NCBI RefSeq assembly: GCF_015711605.1
Contig: NZ_JABTEZ010000006.1
Location: forward strand, 124,001 to 188,000
Length of the DNA: 64,000 bases
DNA from: Planomonospora sp. ID67723
Lineage (GTDB): Bacteria; Actinomycetota; Actinomycetes; Streptosporangiales; Streptosporangiaceae
Reading direction: 5' to 3'
Shown here: positions 50,817-59,031 of the stretch, one piece after another
Position numbering within the stretch: position 1 is the first letter of the stretch
How the letters are laid out: every line of letters begins with the position of its first letter
Position numbers and translations under genes: made by a program
Notes under the pieces: model-generated
What the model saw: only the letters and a program-made list of their open reading frames with translations
Databases searched by the model: none
What the model was told of the DNA's origin: nothing

Positions 50817-50860
50817 GCGCACTCCCCGGGACGACGAAACGGCGTGCGTATGATTCCCAT
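50813..50860 (-). CDS. 15-residue leader peptide coupled to peptide deformylase
   Basis: ATG at 50860 is preceded by AAGGAG (50868-50873) with a 7-base spacer, the best Shine-Dalgarno in this interval. The frame reads MGIIRTPFRRPGECA and stops with TGA that overlaps the def GTG as GTGA. This arrangement suggests translational coupling: ribosomes finishing the leader would restart at def. There is no homology evidence and expression is not shown. The alternative is that AAGGAG serves the in-frame TTG of def. Confidence 0.5.
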   Translation of the reverse strand: MGIIRTPFRRPGECA

Positions 50861-50947
50861 TGTCGGTCTCCTTCAACCCGGCCTGGGGTTCCGGTCATGT
50901 TTCCGGAATGTTGCGGGCGTGCGACGTATGCATTGCTTATTACAACG

Positions 50948-50963
50948 GTTAGGCACACGTAAC
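50948..50963 (+). promoter_or_regulatory. GlnR-like box upstream of narK
   Basis: GTTAG-GCACAC-GTAAC fits the gTnAc-n6-GaAAc half-site pair of the nitrogen regulator GlnR. It ends 87 bp before narK. Confidence 0.45.
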
Positions 50964-51050
50964 CCCGCACCATCACATTGAGTGAACGTGCGTAATCCCT
51001 TCCTCCTAGATTTCGGGACCGATCCCCCGAAAACCGCAGCAGGAGGAACC

Positions 51051-52373
51051 ATGGCGAAGCGCTGGATCAGCGAGTGGCGGCCCGACGACCCAGGCTTCTG
51101 GGAGAACGACGGCAAGAAGGTCGCGCGGCGGAACCTGATCTTCTCGATCTTCGCGGAGCACCTCGGGTTCACGCTCTGGACGGTCTGGAGCATCGTGACC
51201 GTCAAGCTCGGTGACTACAAGTTCAGCACCGACCAGCTCTTCTGGATCGTGTCCCTGCCCAACCTGATCGGTTCGGCGTTGCGCATCCCCTACACCTTCG
51301 GCCCCGCCAAATTCGGCGGCCGGAACTTCACGGTCTTCAGCGCGCTGATGCTGCTCATCCCGGCCGTGCTGCTGGCCGTGGCGGTCGGCAACCCCGCCAC
51401 GCCGTACTGGGTGTTCCTGCTGATCGCGGCCACGGCGGGCCTGGGCGGCGGGAACTTCGCCTCCAGCATGGCCAACATCACCTACTTCTACCCGCAGTCC
51501 AAGCAGGGCTCCGCGCTCGGTCTCAACGCCGCGGGCGGCAACATCGGCGTCAGCTCCGTCCAGCTCGTCATGCCGCTGGTCATCGGCGCGTTCGGCCTGG
51601 CCGCCGCCGGGCTGTTCTGGATCCCGTTCATCCTGGCCGCCGCCCTGGGCGCCTACTTCTTCATGGACAACCTGACCTCGGCCAAGGCCAACCCCCGGGA
51701 GCAGCTGAAGATCGCCGGCCGGGCCCAGACGTGGATCATGGCCGTCCTCTACATCGGCACCTTCGGCTCCTTCATCGGCTACTCCACCGCCTTCCCGCTG
51801 CTCATCAAGAGCCAGTTCCCCGAGCAGGCCTCACTGATCACCCTCGCCTTCCTCGGCCCGCTCGTCGGCTCACTGATCCGTCCGGCCGGGGGCTGGCTCG
51901 CCGACCGGATCGGCGGAGCACGGGTGACGCTCGTCAACTTCGGCGCGATGGCGGGCGCGGTGGCGCTGGTGTGGCAGGGCCTGGCCCAGGGCTCCTTCAC
52001 GCTGTTCTTCTGCGCCTACATGCTGCTGATCGCCACGACCGGCGTCGGCAACGGCTCCACCTACCGGATGATCCCGGCGATCTTCCGGGCCAAGGCCACC
52101 GCCGGCATCGCCCCCGGCACGCTCGCCTACGAGGAGGCCCTGGCGGTCGGCAAGCGCAACGCCTCCGCCGCGGTCGGGATCATCTCCGCGGTCGGCGCCT
52201 TCGGCGGGTTCTTCATCAACCGCGGGTTCGGCAGCTCCATCGCCGCCACCGGGGGCGCGGGCGCCGCGCTGGCCGCCTTCGCCGCCTTCTACGGCCTGTG
52301 CGCGGTGCTGACCTGGGCCTGCTACCTGCGGACCGTCGGCTCGGTGCCGAGCCTGGCCGCCGCGCGCGTCTGA
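51051..52373 (+). CDS. narK: nitrate/nitrite transporter NarK-type (MFS)
   Basis: The 440-residue protein has 12 membrane segments with the nitrate signature GGGNFASSMANITYFYPQSKQG in TM5 and GNGSTYRMIPAIFRAKA in the second half. The first cytoplasmic part reads WRPDDPGFWENDGKK. It imports nitrate and/or exports nitrite. AGGAGG immediately precedes the ATG at 51051. It is followed by the nitrate and nitrite reductase genes with their own promoter region. Confidence 0.94.
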   Translation: MAKRWISEWRPDDPGFWENDGKKVARRNLIFSIFAEHLGFTLWTVWSIVTVKLGDYKFSTDQLFWIVSLPNLIGSALRIPYTFGPAKFGGRNFTVFSALMLLIPAVLLAVAVGNPATPYWVFLLIAATAGLGGGNFASSMANITYFYPQSKQGSALGLNAAGGNIGVSSVQLVMPLVIGAFGLAAAGLFWIPFILAAALGAYFFMDNLTSAKANPREQLKIAGRAQTWIMAVLYIGTFGSFIGYSTAFPLLIKSQFPEQASLITLAFLGPLVGSLIRPAGGWLADRIGGARVTLVNFGAMAGAVALVWQGLAQGSFTLFFCAYMLLIATTGVGNGSTYRMIPAIFRAKATAGIAPGTLAYEEALAVGKRNASAAVGIISAVGAFGGFFINRGFGSSIAATGGAGAALAAFAAFYGLCAVLTWACYLRTVGSVPSLAAARV

Positions 52374-52457
52374 GCCCGCCGCACATGTCCGGGCGCCCCC
52401 GGACCGGCTCCGGGCTCACCGCCGGCGGATCGCGAATGTGAACGCGGTTGGCGGCTT

Positions 52458-52473
52458 GTAGCACAGCGGTAAC
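52458..52473 (+). promoter_or_regulatory. GlnR-like box upstream of nasA
   Basis: GTAGC-ACAGCG-GTAAC has the same half-site spacing as the box before narK, 16 bp before the nasA start. It is consistent with joint nitrogen control. Confidence 0.4.
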
Positions 52474-52488
52474 AGAAGGGACCCCGCG

Positions 52489-54633
52489 GTGAAACCGCTC
52501 GAAAGCACTATCGGACGCATGCCGCTCTCACTTCCCGTCCTGACGCCTGTGAAGGCGCCGACGGCGACCCACTGCCCGTACTGCGCGCTGCAGTGCGGGA
52601 TGAACGTCGCCGTGGAGGCGCCGGAGCAGGGCCCGGACGGGACGGTGACCATCACCCCTCGGCAGGACATCCCGGCCAACGCCGGAGGACTCTGCCAGAA
52701 GGGCTGGACCGCCGGAGAGCTGCTCACCGGTGGGCAGCGGCTGACCACCCCGCTCCTGCACGGTGAGCCGGTCGGCTGGGACGAGGCGCTGGACTTCGTC
52801 GCCGGCCGGATCCGCGCGGTGCAGGCCGAACACGGCCCCGACGGCGTGGCCGTGTTCGGCGGAGGCGGGCTCACCAACGAGAAGGCCTACCTGCTCGGCA
52901 AGTTCGCCCGGACGGTGCTGCGGACCAGCCAGATCGACTACAACGGCCGGTTCTGCATGTCCTCGGCGGCCGCCGCGAGCAACCGCGCCTTCGGCATGGA
53001 CCGCGGCCTGCCCTTCCCGATCACCGACCTGGCCGGGGCGGACGCTGTCCTGCTCGCGGGCGGCAACATGGCCGAGACCATGCCCCCGTTCGTCCGCCAC
53101 CTGAGCGCGATGCGCGAGAGCGGCGGGCAGTTGATCGTCATCGACCCCCGGGTCACCGCCACCGCCCGCCAGGCCGACCTCCACCTGCAGCCGGCTCCCG
53201 GCACGGATCTGGCGCTCGCACTCGGCCTGCTGCACCTGGTGATCACCGAAGGCCACGTCGACGAGGACTACGTGGCCGCCCGGACGAACGGCTTCGACGC
53301 GGTCCGCACCTCGGTCGCGGCCTGGTGGCCCGAGCGGGTGGAGCGGCTCACCGGGGTACCGGTCTCCCTGATGCGCCGGGCGGTGGCGGTCCTCGGCCGG
53401 GCCCGCCGGGCGGCGGTCCTCACCGGACGCGGCGCCGAGCAGCACGCCAAGGGCACCGACACGGTGACCGCCTTCATCAACCTGGCGCTCGCCCTCGGGC
53501 TGCCCGGCCGCCCCGGATCCGGATACGGATGCGTGACCGGTCAAGGCAACGGCCAGGGCGGACGCGAGCACGGCCAGAAGGCCGACCAGCTCCCCGGATA
53601 CCGGAAGATCGACGACCCCGCCGCCCGCGAGCACGTGGCGCGGGTCTGGGGAGTCGACCCGGACGACCTCCCGGGTCCCGGGCGCTCGGCCTACGAGCTG
53701 CTCGACGCCCTCGGTACCGAGGCGGGCCCGCGCGCGCTCCTGCTGTTCGGCTCCAACCCGGTGGTCTCCGCGCCCCGGGCCGGGCACGTGACCGAACGGC
53801 TGAACTCCCTCGACCTGCTGGTGGTCTCCGACCTCGTGCTGTCGGAGACCGCGGCCCTGGCCGACGTCGTGTTCCCCACGACCCAGTGGGCCGAGGAGGG
53901 CGGCACGATGACCAACCTGGAGGGCAGGGTCCTGCTCCGCCGCCGTGCCCTCGCCGCGCCGCCTGAGGTGCGCAGCGACCTGGAGATCATCCAGGCTCTG
54001 GCCGTACGGCTGGGCGCCCCCGCCTCGCTCGACCCGGTGCGGGCCTTCCCGACGGAGCCGCGCGAGGTCTTCGACGAGCTCCGCCGGGCGAGCGCCGGAG
54101 GGATCGCCGACTACGCCGGAATCACCTACGAGCGGATCGCCGCCGAGACCGGGGTCTTCTGGCCCTGCCCGGACACCGGCCACCCCGGCACGCCCCGGCC
54201 CTTCCTGGACCGCTTCGCCACCCCCGACGGCCGTGCCAGGTTCGTCCCCGTCGAGCACCGCCCGCCGGGCGAGGACATCGACGAGGAGTACCCGCTGTAC
54301 CTGACGACCGGCCGGGTGCTCGCCCACTACCAGAGCGGGGCCCAGACCCGCAGGATCGCCGCGCTCAACGCGGTGGTCGCCGAGACGTTCGTGGAGGTCC
54401 ACCCGGACCTGGCCGAACGCCTGGAGGTGTCGGCGGGCCAGATGCTGCGCGTGGTCAGCCGCCGCGGCGAGACCGAGGGCGTGGTCAAGATCAACCCGGC
54501 GATCCGGGCGGACACCGTCTTCATGCCTTTCCACTGGGCCGGAGCGAACCTGCTGACCAACCCAGAGCTCGACCCGGTGTCGCGGATGCCGGAGTTCAAA
54601 GTGTGCGCCGTGAGAGTGGAGCGTGTCGGATGA
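52489..54633 (+). CDS. nasA: assimilatory nitrate reductase catalytic subunit (molybdopterin enzyme)
   Basis: The 714-residue molybdopterin oxidoreductase begins with a [4Fe-4S] domain (HCPYCALQCGMNV, GGLCQKGW). It continues with molybdopterin-binding text: NGRFCMSSAAAASNRAFG containing the probable Mo-ligand Cys, IVIDPRVTATARQADLHL, GYGCVTGQGNGQGGREHGQK, and the C-terminal LTTGRVLAHYQSGAQTRR. No Tat signal is present, consistent with a cytoplasmic assimilatory enzyme reducing nitrate to nitrite. GTG 52489 (AGAAGGG upstream) is taken as start; ATG 52519 is an alternative. It overlaps the next gene by four bases. Confidence 0.92.
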   Translation: MKPLESTIGRMPLSLPVLTPVKAPTATHCPYCALQCGMNVAVEAPEQGPDGTVTITPRQDIPANAGGLCQKGWTAGELLTGGQRLTTPLLHGEPVGWDEALDFVAGRIRAVQAEHGPDGVAVFGGGGLTNEKAYLLGKFARTVLRTSQIDYNGRFCMSSAAAASNRAFGMDRGLPFPITDLAGADAVLLAGGNMAETMPPFVRHLSAMRESGGQLIVIDPRVTATARQADLHLQPAPGTDLALALGLLHLVITEGHVDEDYVAARTNGFDAVRTSVAAWWPERVERLTGVPVSLMRRAVAVLGRARRAAVLTGRGAEQHAKGTDTVTAFINLALALGLPGRPGSGYGCVTGQGNGQGGREHGQKADQLPGYRKIDDPAAREHVARVWGVDPDDLPGPGRSAYELLDALGTEAGPRALLLFGSNPVVSAPRAGHVTERLNSLDLLVVSDLVLSETAALADVVFPTTQWAEEGGTMTNLEGRVLLRRRALAAPPEVRSDLEIIQALAVRLGAPASLDPVRAFPTEPREVFDELRRASAGGIADYAGITYERIAAETGVFWPCPDTGHPGTPRPFLDRFATPDGRARFVPVEHRPPGEDIDEEYPLYLTTGRVLAHYQSGAQTRRIAALNAVVAETFVEVHPDLAERLEVSAGQMLRVVSRRGETEGVVKINPAIRADTVFMPFHWAGANLLTNPELDPVSRMPEFKVCAVRVERVG

Positions 54634-56042
54634 CCCGGCTGGTGGTGGTGGGCAACGGGATGGCGGGCGCCCGTCTGGTGAGCGAGGTCCGCGCCCGGGA
54701 CAAGGACGTGCAGGTGACCGTCTTCGGCGCCGAGACCTGGCAGCCGTACAACCGGGTGCTGCTGTCGAACGTGGTGGCCGGGACCATGGTCCCGGACCAG
54801 GTGCGGCTGCTCGATCCGGCCTGGTACGCCGACCACGGCGTGACGGCCGGACTGGGCGTCGAGGTGACGGAGATCGACCGGGAGGCCGGGGTCGTGAGGA
54901 CCGCCGACGGCCACGCGGAGCCGTACGACGTGCTGGTGCTGGCCACCGGGAGCGAGGCCATCGTGCCGCCGGTGGCCGGTGCGGAGCGGGCCATCGCCTT
55001 CCGGACGCTGGACGACTGCCAGGCGATCCTGAACGCGGCCTCCGCGGCGCGGCGCGCGGTCGTGGTCGGCGGCGGGCTGCTCGGCATCGAGGCGGCCCGA
55101 GGGCTGGCCGGGCGCGGGCTCCCGGTGACCCTGCTCCACCTGGCCGGGCACCTGATGGAGCGGCAGCTGGACGCCGAGGCGGGGCTGGTGCTGGGGGAGA
55201 CCCTGGCCGGGCTGGGCGTGGAGATCCGGACCGGTGTCGTGGTCGAGGAGATCCTGGACGAGGGCGTGCGGCTGGCGGGCGGCGAGACCGTCGAGGCCGA
55301 TCTGGTGGTGCTCGCGTGCGGGGTCCGGCCGGTGACCGGCCTGGCCAGGGCGGCGGGGCTGGAGGTGGCGCGCGGGGTCGTCGTCGACGACGAGCTGCGC
55401 ACCAGCGACCCGTCGATCTTCGCGATCGGCGAGTGCGCCGAGCACTCGGGCACCGTCTACGGGCTGGTCGCCCCGGCCTGGGAGCAGGCCTCCGTCGTCG
55501 CCGACCTGGTGAGCGGCGCCGACAAGGGCGCGCGCTACCGGGGGTCGAGGCTGGTGACCCGGTTGAAGGCCAAGAGTGTGGAACTGGCCGCGATGGGCGA
55601 GACCCACGTGGACGAGGCGTCGGACACCTCGGCCGAGGTGGTCCGGTTCAGCCACCGGGCCCGGGGGACCTACCGCAAGCTCGTCATCCGCGACGGCCGC
55701 CTGGTCGGCGCGATCCTGCTCGGGGAGACCGCGGCGGTGGGCACGCTCACCCAGTTGTTCGACCGGGGCGGGCCGCTTCCCGGTGACCGGGCGGGCCTGC
55801 TGTTCCCGGGCCTGGCCGGGGCGTCGGTCGCCGACAGTCCGGTCCGCATGCCGGACGCGGCCAAGGTCTGCCAGTGCAACAACGTGACCAAGGGACAGAT
55901 CCGGGCCTGCTGGGAGTCCGGCGCCCGTGACGTGGAGGCCGTGGCCGCCGCCACCCGTGCCACGACCGGATGCGGCGGCTGCCGCGACGCGGTCGAAGGC
56001 ATCATCGGCTGGCTGTGCGAACAGGAAGGGGTCTCGGCATGA
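54630..56042 (+). CDS. FAD-dependent reductase with BFD-type [2Fe-2S] domain (NasB-like)
   Basis: The 470-residue protein has two dinucleotide motifs (VVVGNGMAGARLVSEV and VVVGGGLLGIEAARGL) and a rubredoxin-reductase-like core. The C-terminal BFD-like iron-sulfur domain reads VCQCNNVTKGQIRAC...TTGCGGC (about 418-450). This matches electron-transfer subunits of assimilatory nitrate reductases, passing NAD(P)H electrons to NasA. It resembles the N-terminal half of NirB, encoded next. Coupled starts (ATGA) on both sides show a single operon nasA-this gene-nirB. Confidence 0.87.
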   Translation: MTRLVVVGNGMAGARLVSEVRARDKDVQVTVFGAETWQPYNRVLLSNVVAGTMVPDQVRLLDPAWYADHGVTAGLGVEVTEIDREAGVVRTADGHAEPYDVLVLATGSEAIVPPVAGAERAIAFRTLDDCQAILNAASAARRAVVVGGGLLGIEAARGLAGRGLPVTLLHLAGHLMERQLDAEAGLVLGETLAGLGVEIRTGVVVEEILDEGVRLAGGETVEADLVVLACGVRPVTGLARAAGLEVARGVVVDDELRTSDPSIFAIGECAEHSGTVYGLVAPAWEQASVVADLVSGADKGARYRGSRLVTRLKAKSVELAAMGETHVDEASDTSAEVVRFSHRARGTYRKLVIRDGRLVGAILLGETAAVGTLTQLFDRGGPLPGDRAGLLFPGLAGASVADSPVRMPDAAKVCQCNNVTKGQIRACWESGARDVEAVAAATRATTGCGGCRDAVEGIIGWLCEQEGVSA

Positions 56043-58612
56043 CGGAGCTGAGCGGGACCGACGAGACGAGCGCGACCATGGATCGCGGTGAGGAGAGCGC
56101 AAGCATGACGCCGGAGCGGCGAGCCGACGCAGTGAGCGGAGCGAATGAGGAGGCGAGCGCGACCGGGGCACGGCTGGTTGTGGTGGGACACGGGCCGACG
56201 GCGTACCGGCTGATCGAGACGCTGGTGGACCGGGGGTTCGACGGGGCGATCACGGTGCTGGGGGAGGAGCCCCGGGCCGCGTACGACCGGGTGGCGCTGA
56301 CCTCCTACCTGGCGGGCAAGAGCGCCGAGGACCTCACCTATCCGGTTCCCGACGGCGTCACGCTCCGGCTCGGCGCCCGGGTCACCGGGATCGACCGGGA
56401 GGGAAAGGTCGTCACGACGGCCGACGGGCACGCCGAGCCGTACGACATCCTCGTCCTGGCCACCGGGTCCAGCCCGTTCGTGCCGCCGGTGCCGGGCAAG
56501 GACCTCCAGGGCTGCTTCGTCTACCGCACCCTCGACGACCTGGACGCCATCAGGGACGCCTCGCGGGGCGCCACGGCCGGCGTGGTGATCGGCGGCGGGC
56601 TGCTCGGACTGGAGGCGGCCGACGCGCTGCGCGGGCTGGGACTGTCGACGCACGTGGTGGAGATGGGCGGCTGGCTCATGCCCCGCCAGGTCGACGAGGG
56701 CGGTGGGTCCGTGCTGCGCGGCCACATCGAGGCGCTGGGCCTGGGCGTGCACACCGGCGCCGGGGTGAAGGAGATCGTGGCCGGGCCGGAGGGCCGCGTC
56801 ACCGGTCTGGTCAAGCCGGACGGGGAGACGATCGAGGCACAGGTCGTGGTCTTCTCCGCGGGCGTGCGCCCCCGTGACGAGCTGGCCAGGTCCAGCGGGC
56901 TGGCGGTCGGCGAGCGCGGCGGCATCGTGGTGGACGACGGCATGCGCACCAGCGACCCGGCGATCTACGCCGTCGGCGAGTGCGCGCTGCACGACGGCGT
57001 GGTCTACGGCCTCGTGGGGCCGTGCTTCACCATGGCCGAGGTCGCCGCCGACCGCATCCTGGGGGGCGAGGGGGCCTTCGCCCGCGCGGACCTGTCGACC
57101 AAGCTCAAGCTGCTGGGCGTGGAGGTGGCCCAGTTCGGCGCGATGGACGGCGCGCTCGACGTGACGTTCATGGACCCGGTCACCGGCGTGTACCAGAAGC
57201 TGTTCGTCAGCGACGACGCCCGCACCCTGCTCGGCGGCATCTGCGTCGGCGACGCCACGCCGTACAACACCCTGAAGCCCTTCGTCGGCCGCGAGCTGCC
57301 GGGTTCGCCCAGCGAGCTGCTGTTCACCGGCGGCCCGGCGAACATGGACCTGCCCGACGACGCTCAGGTCTGCTCCTGCAACAACGTCACCCACGGCCAG
57401 GTCTGCTCGGCCATCGCCGAGAAGGGCCTCACCGACGTCGCGGGGATCAAGGAGTGCACCCGCGCGGGCACCACCTGCGGCAGCTGCATCCCGATGCTCA
57501 AGCAGATCCTCGTCAAGTCGGGCGTCGAGGTCTCCAAGGCCCTGTGCGAGCACTTCACCTACAGCAGGGCCGAGCTGTTCGACATCGTGCGCGTGCGCGG
57601 CATCACGACGTTCTCGCAACTCATCGCCGAGCACGGCAGCGGGCGCGGCTGCGACGTGTGCAAGCCCACCGTCGCCTCGATCCTGGCCTCGCTGCACGGC
57701 GGGCACATCCTCGACGGCGAGCAGGCCGCCCTGCAGGACACCAACGACCACTTCCTGGCCAACATCCAGCGCAACGGCACCTACTCGGTGGTCCCGCGCA
57801 TCCCGGGCGGGGAGATCACCCCCGACAAGCTCATCGTGATCGGTGAGGTCGCCCGTGACTTCGGCCTCTACACGAAGATCACCGGCGGACAGCGGATCGA
57901 CCTGTTCGGGGCCCGGGTGGAGCAGCTCCCGCTCATCTGGAAGCGCCTGGTCGACGCCGGCTTCGAGTCCGGCCACGCGTACGGCAAGGCCCTGCGCACG
58001 GTGAAGTCCTGCGTCGGCTCGACCTGGTGCCGGTACGGCGTGCAGGACTCGGTGGGCCTGGCCATCGCGCTGGAGCTGCGCTACCGGGGACTGCGCTCGC
58101 CGCACAAGCTGAAGTCGGCCGTCTCCGGCTGCGCCCGCGAGTGCGCCGAGGCCCGGGGCAAGGACTTCGGGATCATCGCCACCGAGCAGGGCTGGAACCT
58201 CTACGTCGGCGGCAACGGCGGCTTCACCCCCCGGCACGCCGACCTGTTCGCCTCCGACCTGTCCACCGACGAGCTGATCCGGGTGATCGACCGGTTCCTG
58301 ATGTTCTACATCCGCACCGCCGACCGGCTCCAGCGCACCTCGGTCTGGCTGGAGAACCAGGGCCTGGACTACGTCAAGGAGGTCGTCCTGGAGGACTCCC
58401 TGGGCATCTGCGCCGAGCTGGACGCGCAGATGGAGAGGCACGTCGCCGGGTACGCCGACGAGTGGCGCGCGGTCCTGGAGGACCAGGACCGGCTGCGGCG
58501 CTTCGTCTCCTTCGTCAACGCGCCCGGCACGCCGGACCCGTCGATCGCCTTCGTGCCCGAGCGCGACCAGGTCAAGCCGGTCCTGATCCCGCTGGAGCCG
58601 GTCCGGTCCTGA
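56039..58612 (+). CDS. nirB: NADH-dependent assimilatory nitrite reductase, large subunit NirB
   Basis: The 857-residue enzyme reduces nitrite to ammonium. It has an FAD/NAD reductase module, a BFD [2Fe-2S] domain (VCSCNNVTHGQVCS, TTCGSCIPM) and the sirohaem/[4Fe-4S] module with VKSCVGSTWCRYG and SAVSGCARECAEARGKDFG. The first 43 residues form an odd Glu/Thr/Ala/Ser-rich extension (TDETSATMDRGEESAS) built from repeated gagcgcgacc-type DNA before the usual start ARLVVVGHG. The ATG at 56039 overlaps the upstream stop. NirD follows 41 bp later. Confidence 0.95.
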   Translation: MTELSGTDETSATMDRGEESASMTPERRADAVSGANEEASATGARLVVVGHGPTAYRLIETLVDRGFDGAITVLGEEPRAAYDRVALTSYLAGKSAEDLTYPVPDGVTLRLGARVTGIDREGKVVTTADGHAEPYDILVLATGSSPFVPPVPGKDLQGCFVYRTLDDLDAIRDASRGATAGVVIGGGLLGLEAADALRGLGLSTHVVEMGGWLMPRQVDEGGGSVLRGHIEALGLGVHTGAGVKEIVAGPEGRVTGLVKPDGETIEAQVVVFSAGVRPRDELARSSGLAVGERGGIVVDDGMRTSDPAIYAVGECALHDGVVYGLVGPCFTMAEVAADRILGGEGAFARADLSTKLKLLGVEVAQFGAMDGALDVTFMDPVTGVYQKLFVSDDARTLLGGICVGDATPYNTLKPFVGRELPGSPSELLFTGGPANMDLPDDAQVCSCNNVTHGQVCSAIAEKGLTDVAGIKECTRAGTTCGSCIPMLKQILVKSGVEVSKALCEHFTYSRAELFDIVRVRGITTFSQLIAEHGSGRGCDVCKPTVASILASLHGGHILDGEQAALQDTNDHFLANIQRNGTYSVVPRIPGGEITPDKLIVIGEVARDFGLYTKITGGQRIDLFGARVEQLPLIWKRLVDAGFESGHAYGKALRTVKSCVGSTWCRYGVQDSVGLAIALELRYRGLRSPHKLKSAVSGCARECAEARGKDFGIIATEQGWNLYVGGNGGFTPRHADLFASDLSTDELIRVIDRFLMFYIRTADRLQRTSVWLENQGLDYVKEVVLEDSLGICAELDAQMERHVAGYADEWRAVLEDQDRLRRFVSFVNAPGTPDPSIAFVPERDQVKPVLIPLEPVRS

Positions 58613-58653
58613 CGCGCCCGACCCACACCGACCGGAGTAAGGAAGGATTCCCG

Positions 58654-59031
58654 ATGACCGTTCTGAGCGAAGACCTGCACGGAGACCTGCGCGAGAGCTC
58701 GCGGAGCACCGGCTGGACCCCGGTCTGCGCCTACACCGACCTGATGCCCGAGCGCGGAGCCTGCGTCCTGGTGGGAGGGCGCCAGATCGCGGTGTTCCGC
58801 ACCTTCGACGGGAGCCTGTACGCGCTCGGCAACTACGATCCGTTCAGCGGCGCCTACGTCCTGTCCCGGGGCATCGTGGGCACCCGGGGCGAGGAGCCGA
58901 CCGTCTCCTCGCCCATGCACAAGCAGGTTTTCTCCCTGCTCACCGGCGTGTGCCTGGACGACGCGGAGGTGGTCGTGCCGACCTATCCGGTCCGTGTCGC
59001 CGGCGGCACGGTGGAGGTGAGCGCGCCGTGA
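58654..59031 (+). CDS. nirD: nitrite reductase small subunit NirD
   Basis: This 125-residue Rieske-fold protein lacks the Cys/His cluster ligands, as is normal for NirD: WTPVCAYTDLMPERGACVLV, VFRTFDGSLYALGNYDPFSG, GEEPTVSSPMHKQVFSLLTG. It partners NirB. GGAAGGATTCCC before ATG 58654 is the Shine-Dalgarno. It overlaps nnaR (GTGA). Confidence 0.94.
   Translation: MTVLSEDLHGDLRESSRSTGWTPVCAYTDLMPERGACVLVGGRQIAVFRTFDGSLYALGNYDPFSGAYVLSRGIVGTRGEEPTVSSPMHKQVFSLLTGVCLDDAEVVVPTYPVRVAGGTVEVSAP

Noticed and set aside
52528-54534. 668-codon open frame antisense to nasA
   Set aside because: Same reason: composition of a shadow frame, with the molybdopterin enzyme encoded on the other strand.
55670-58441. 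923-codon open frame antisense to nirB
   Set aside because: It mirrors nirB codon structure and shows no domain. Only its length is notable.
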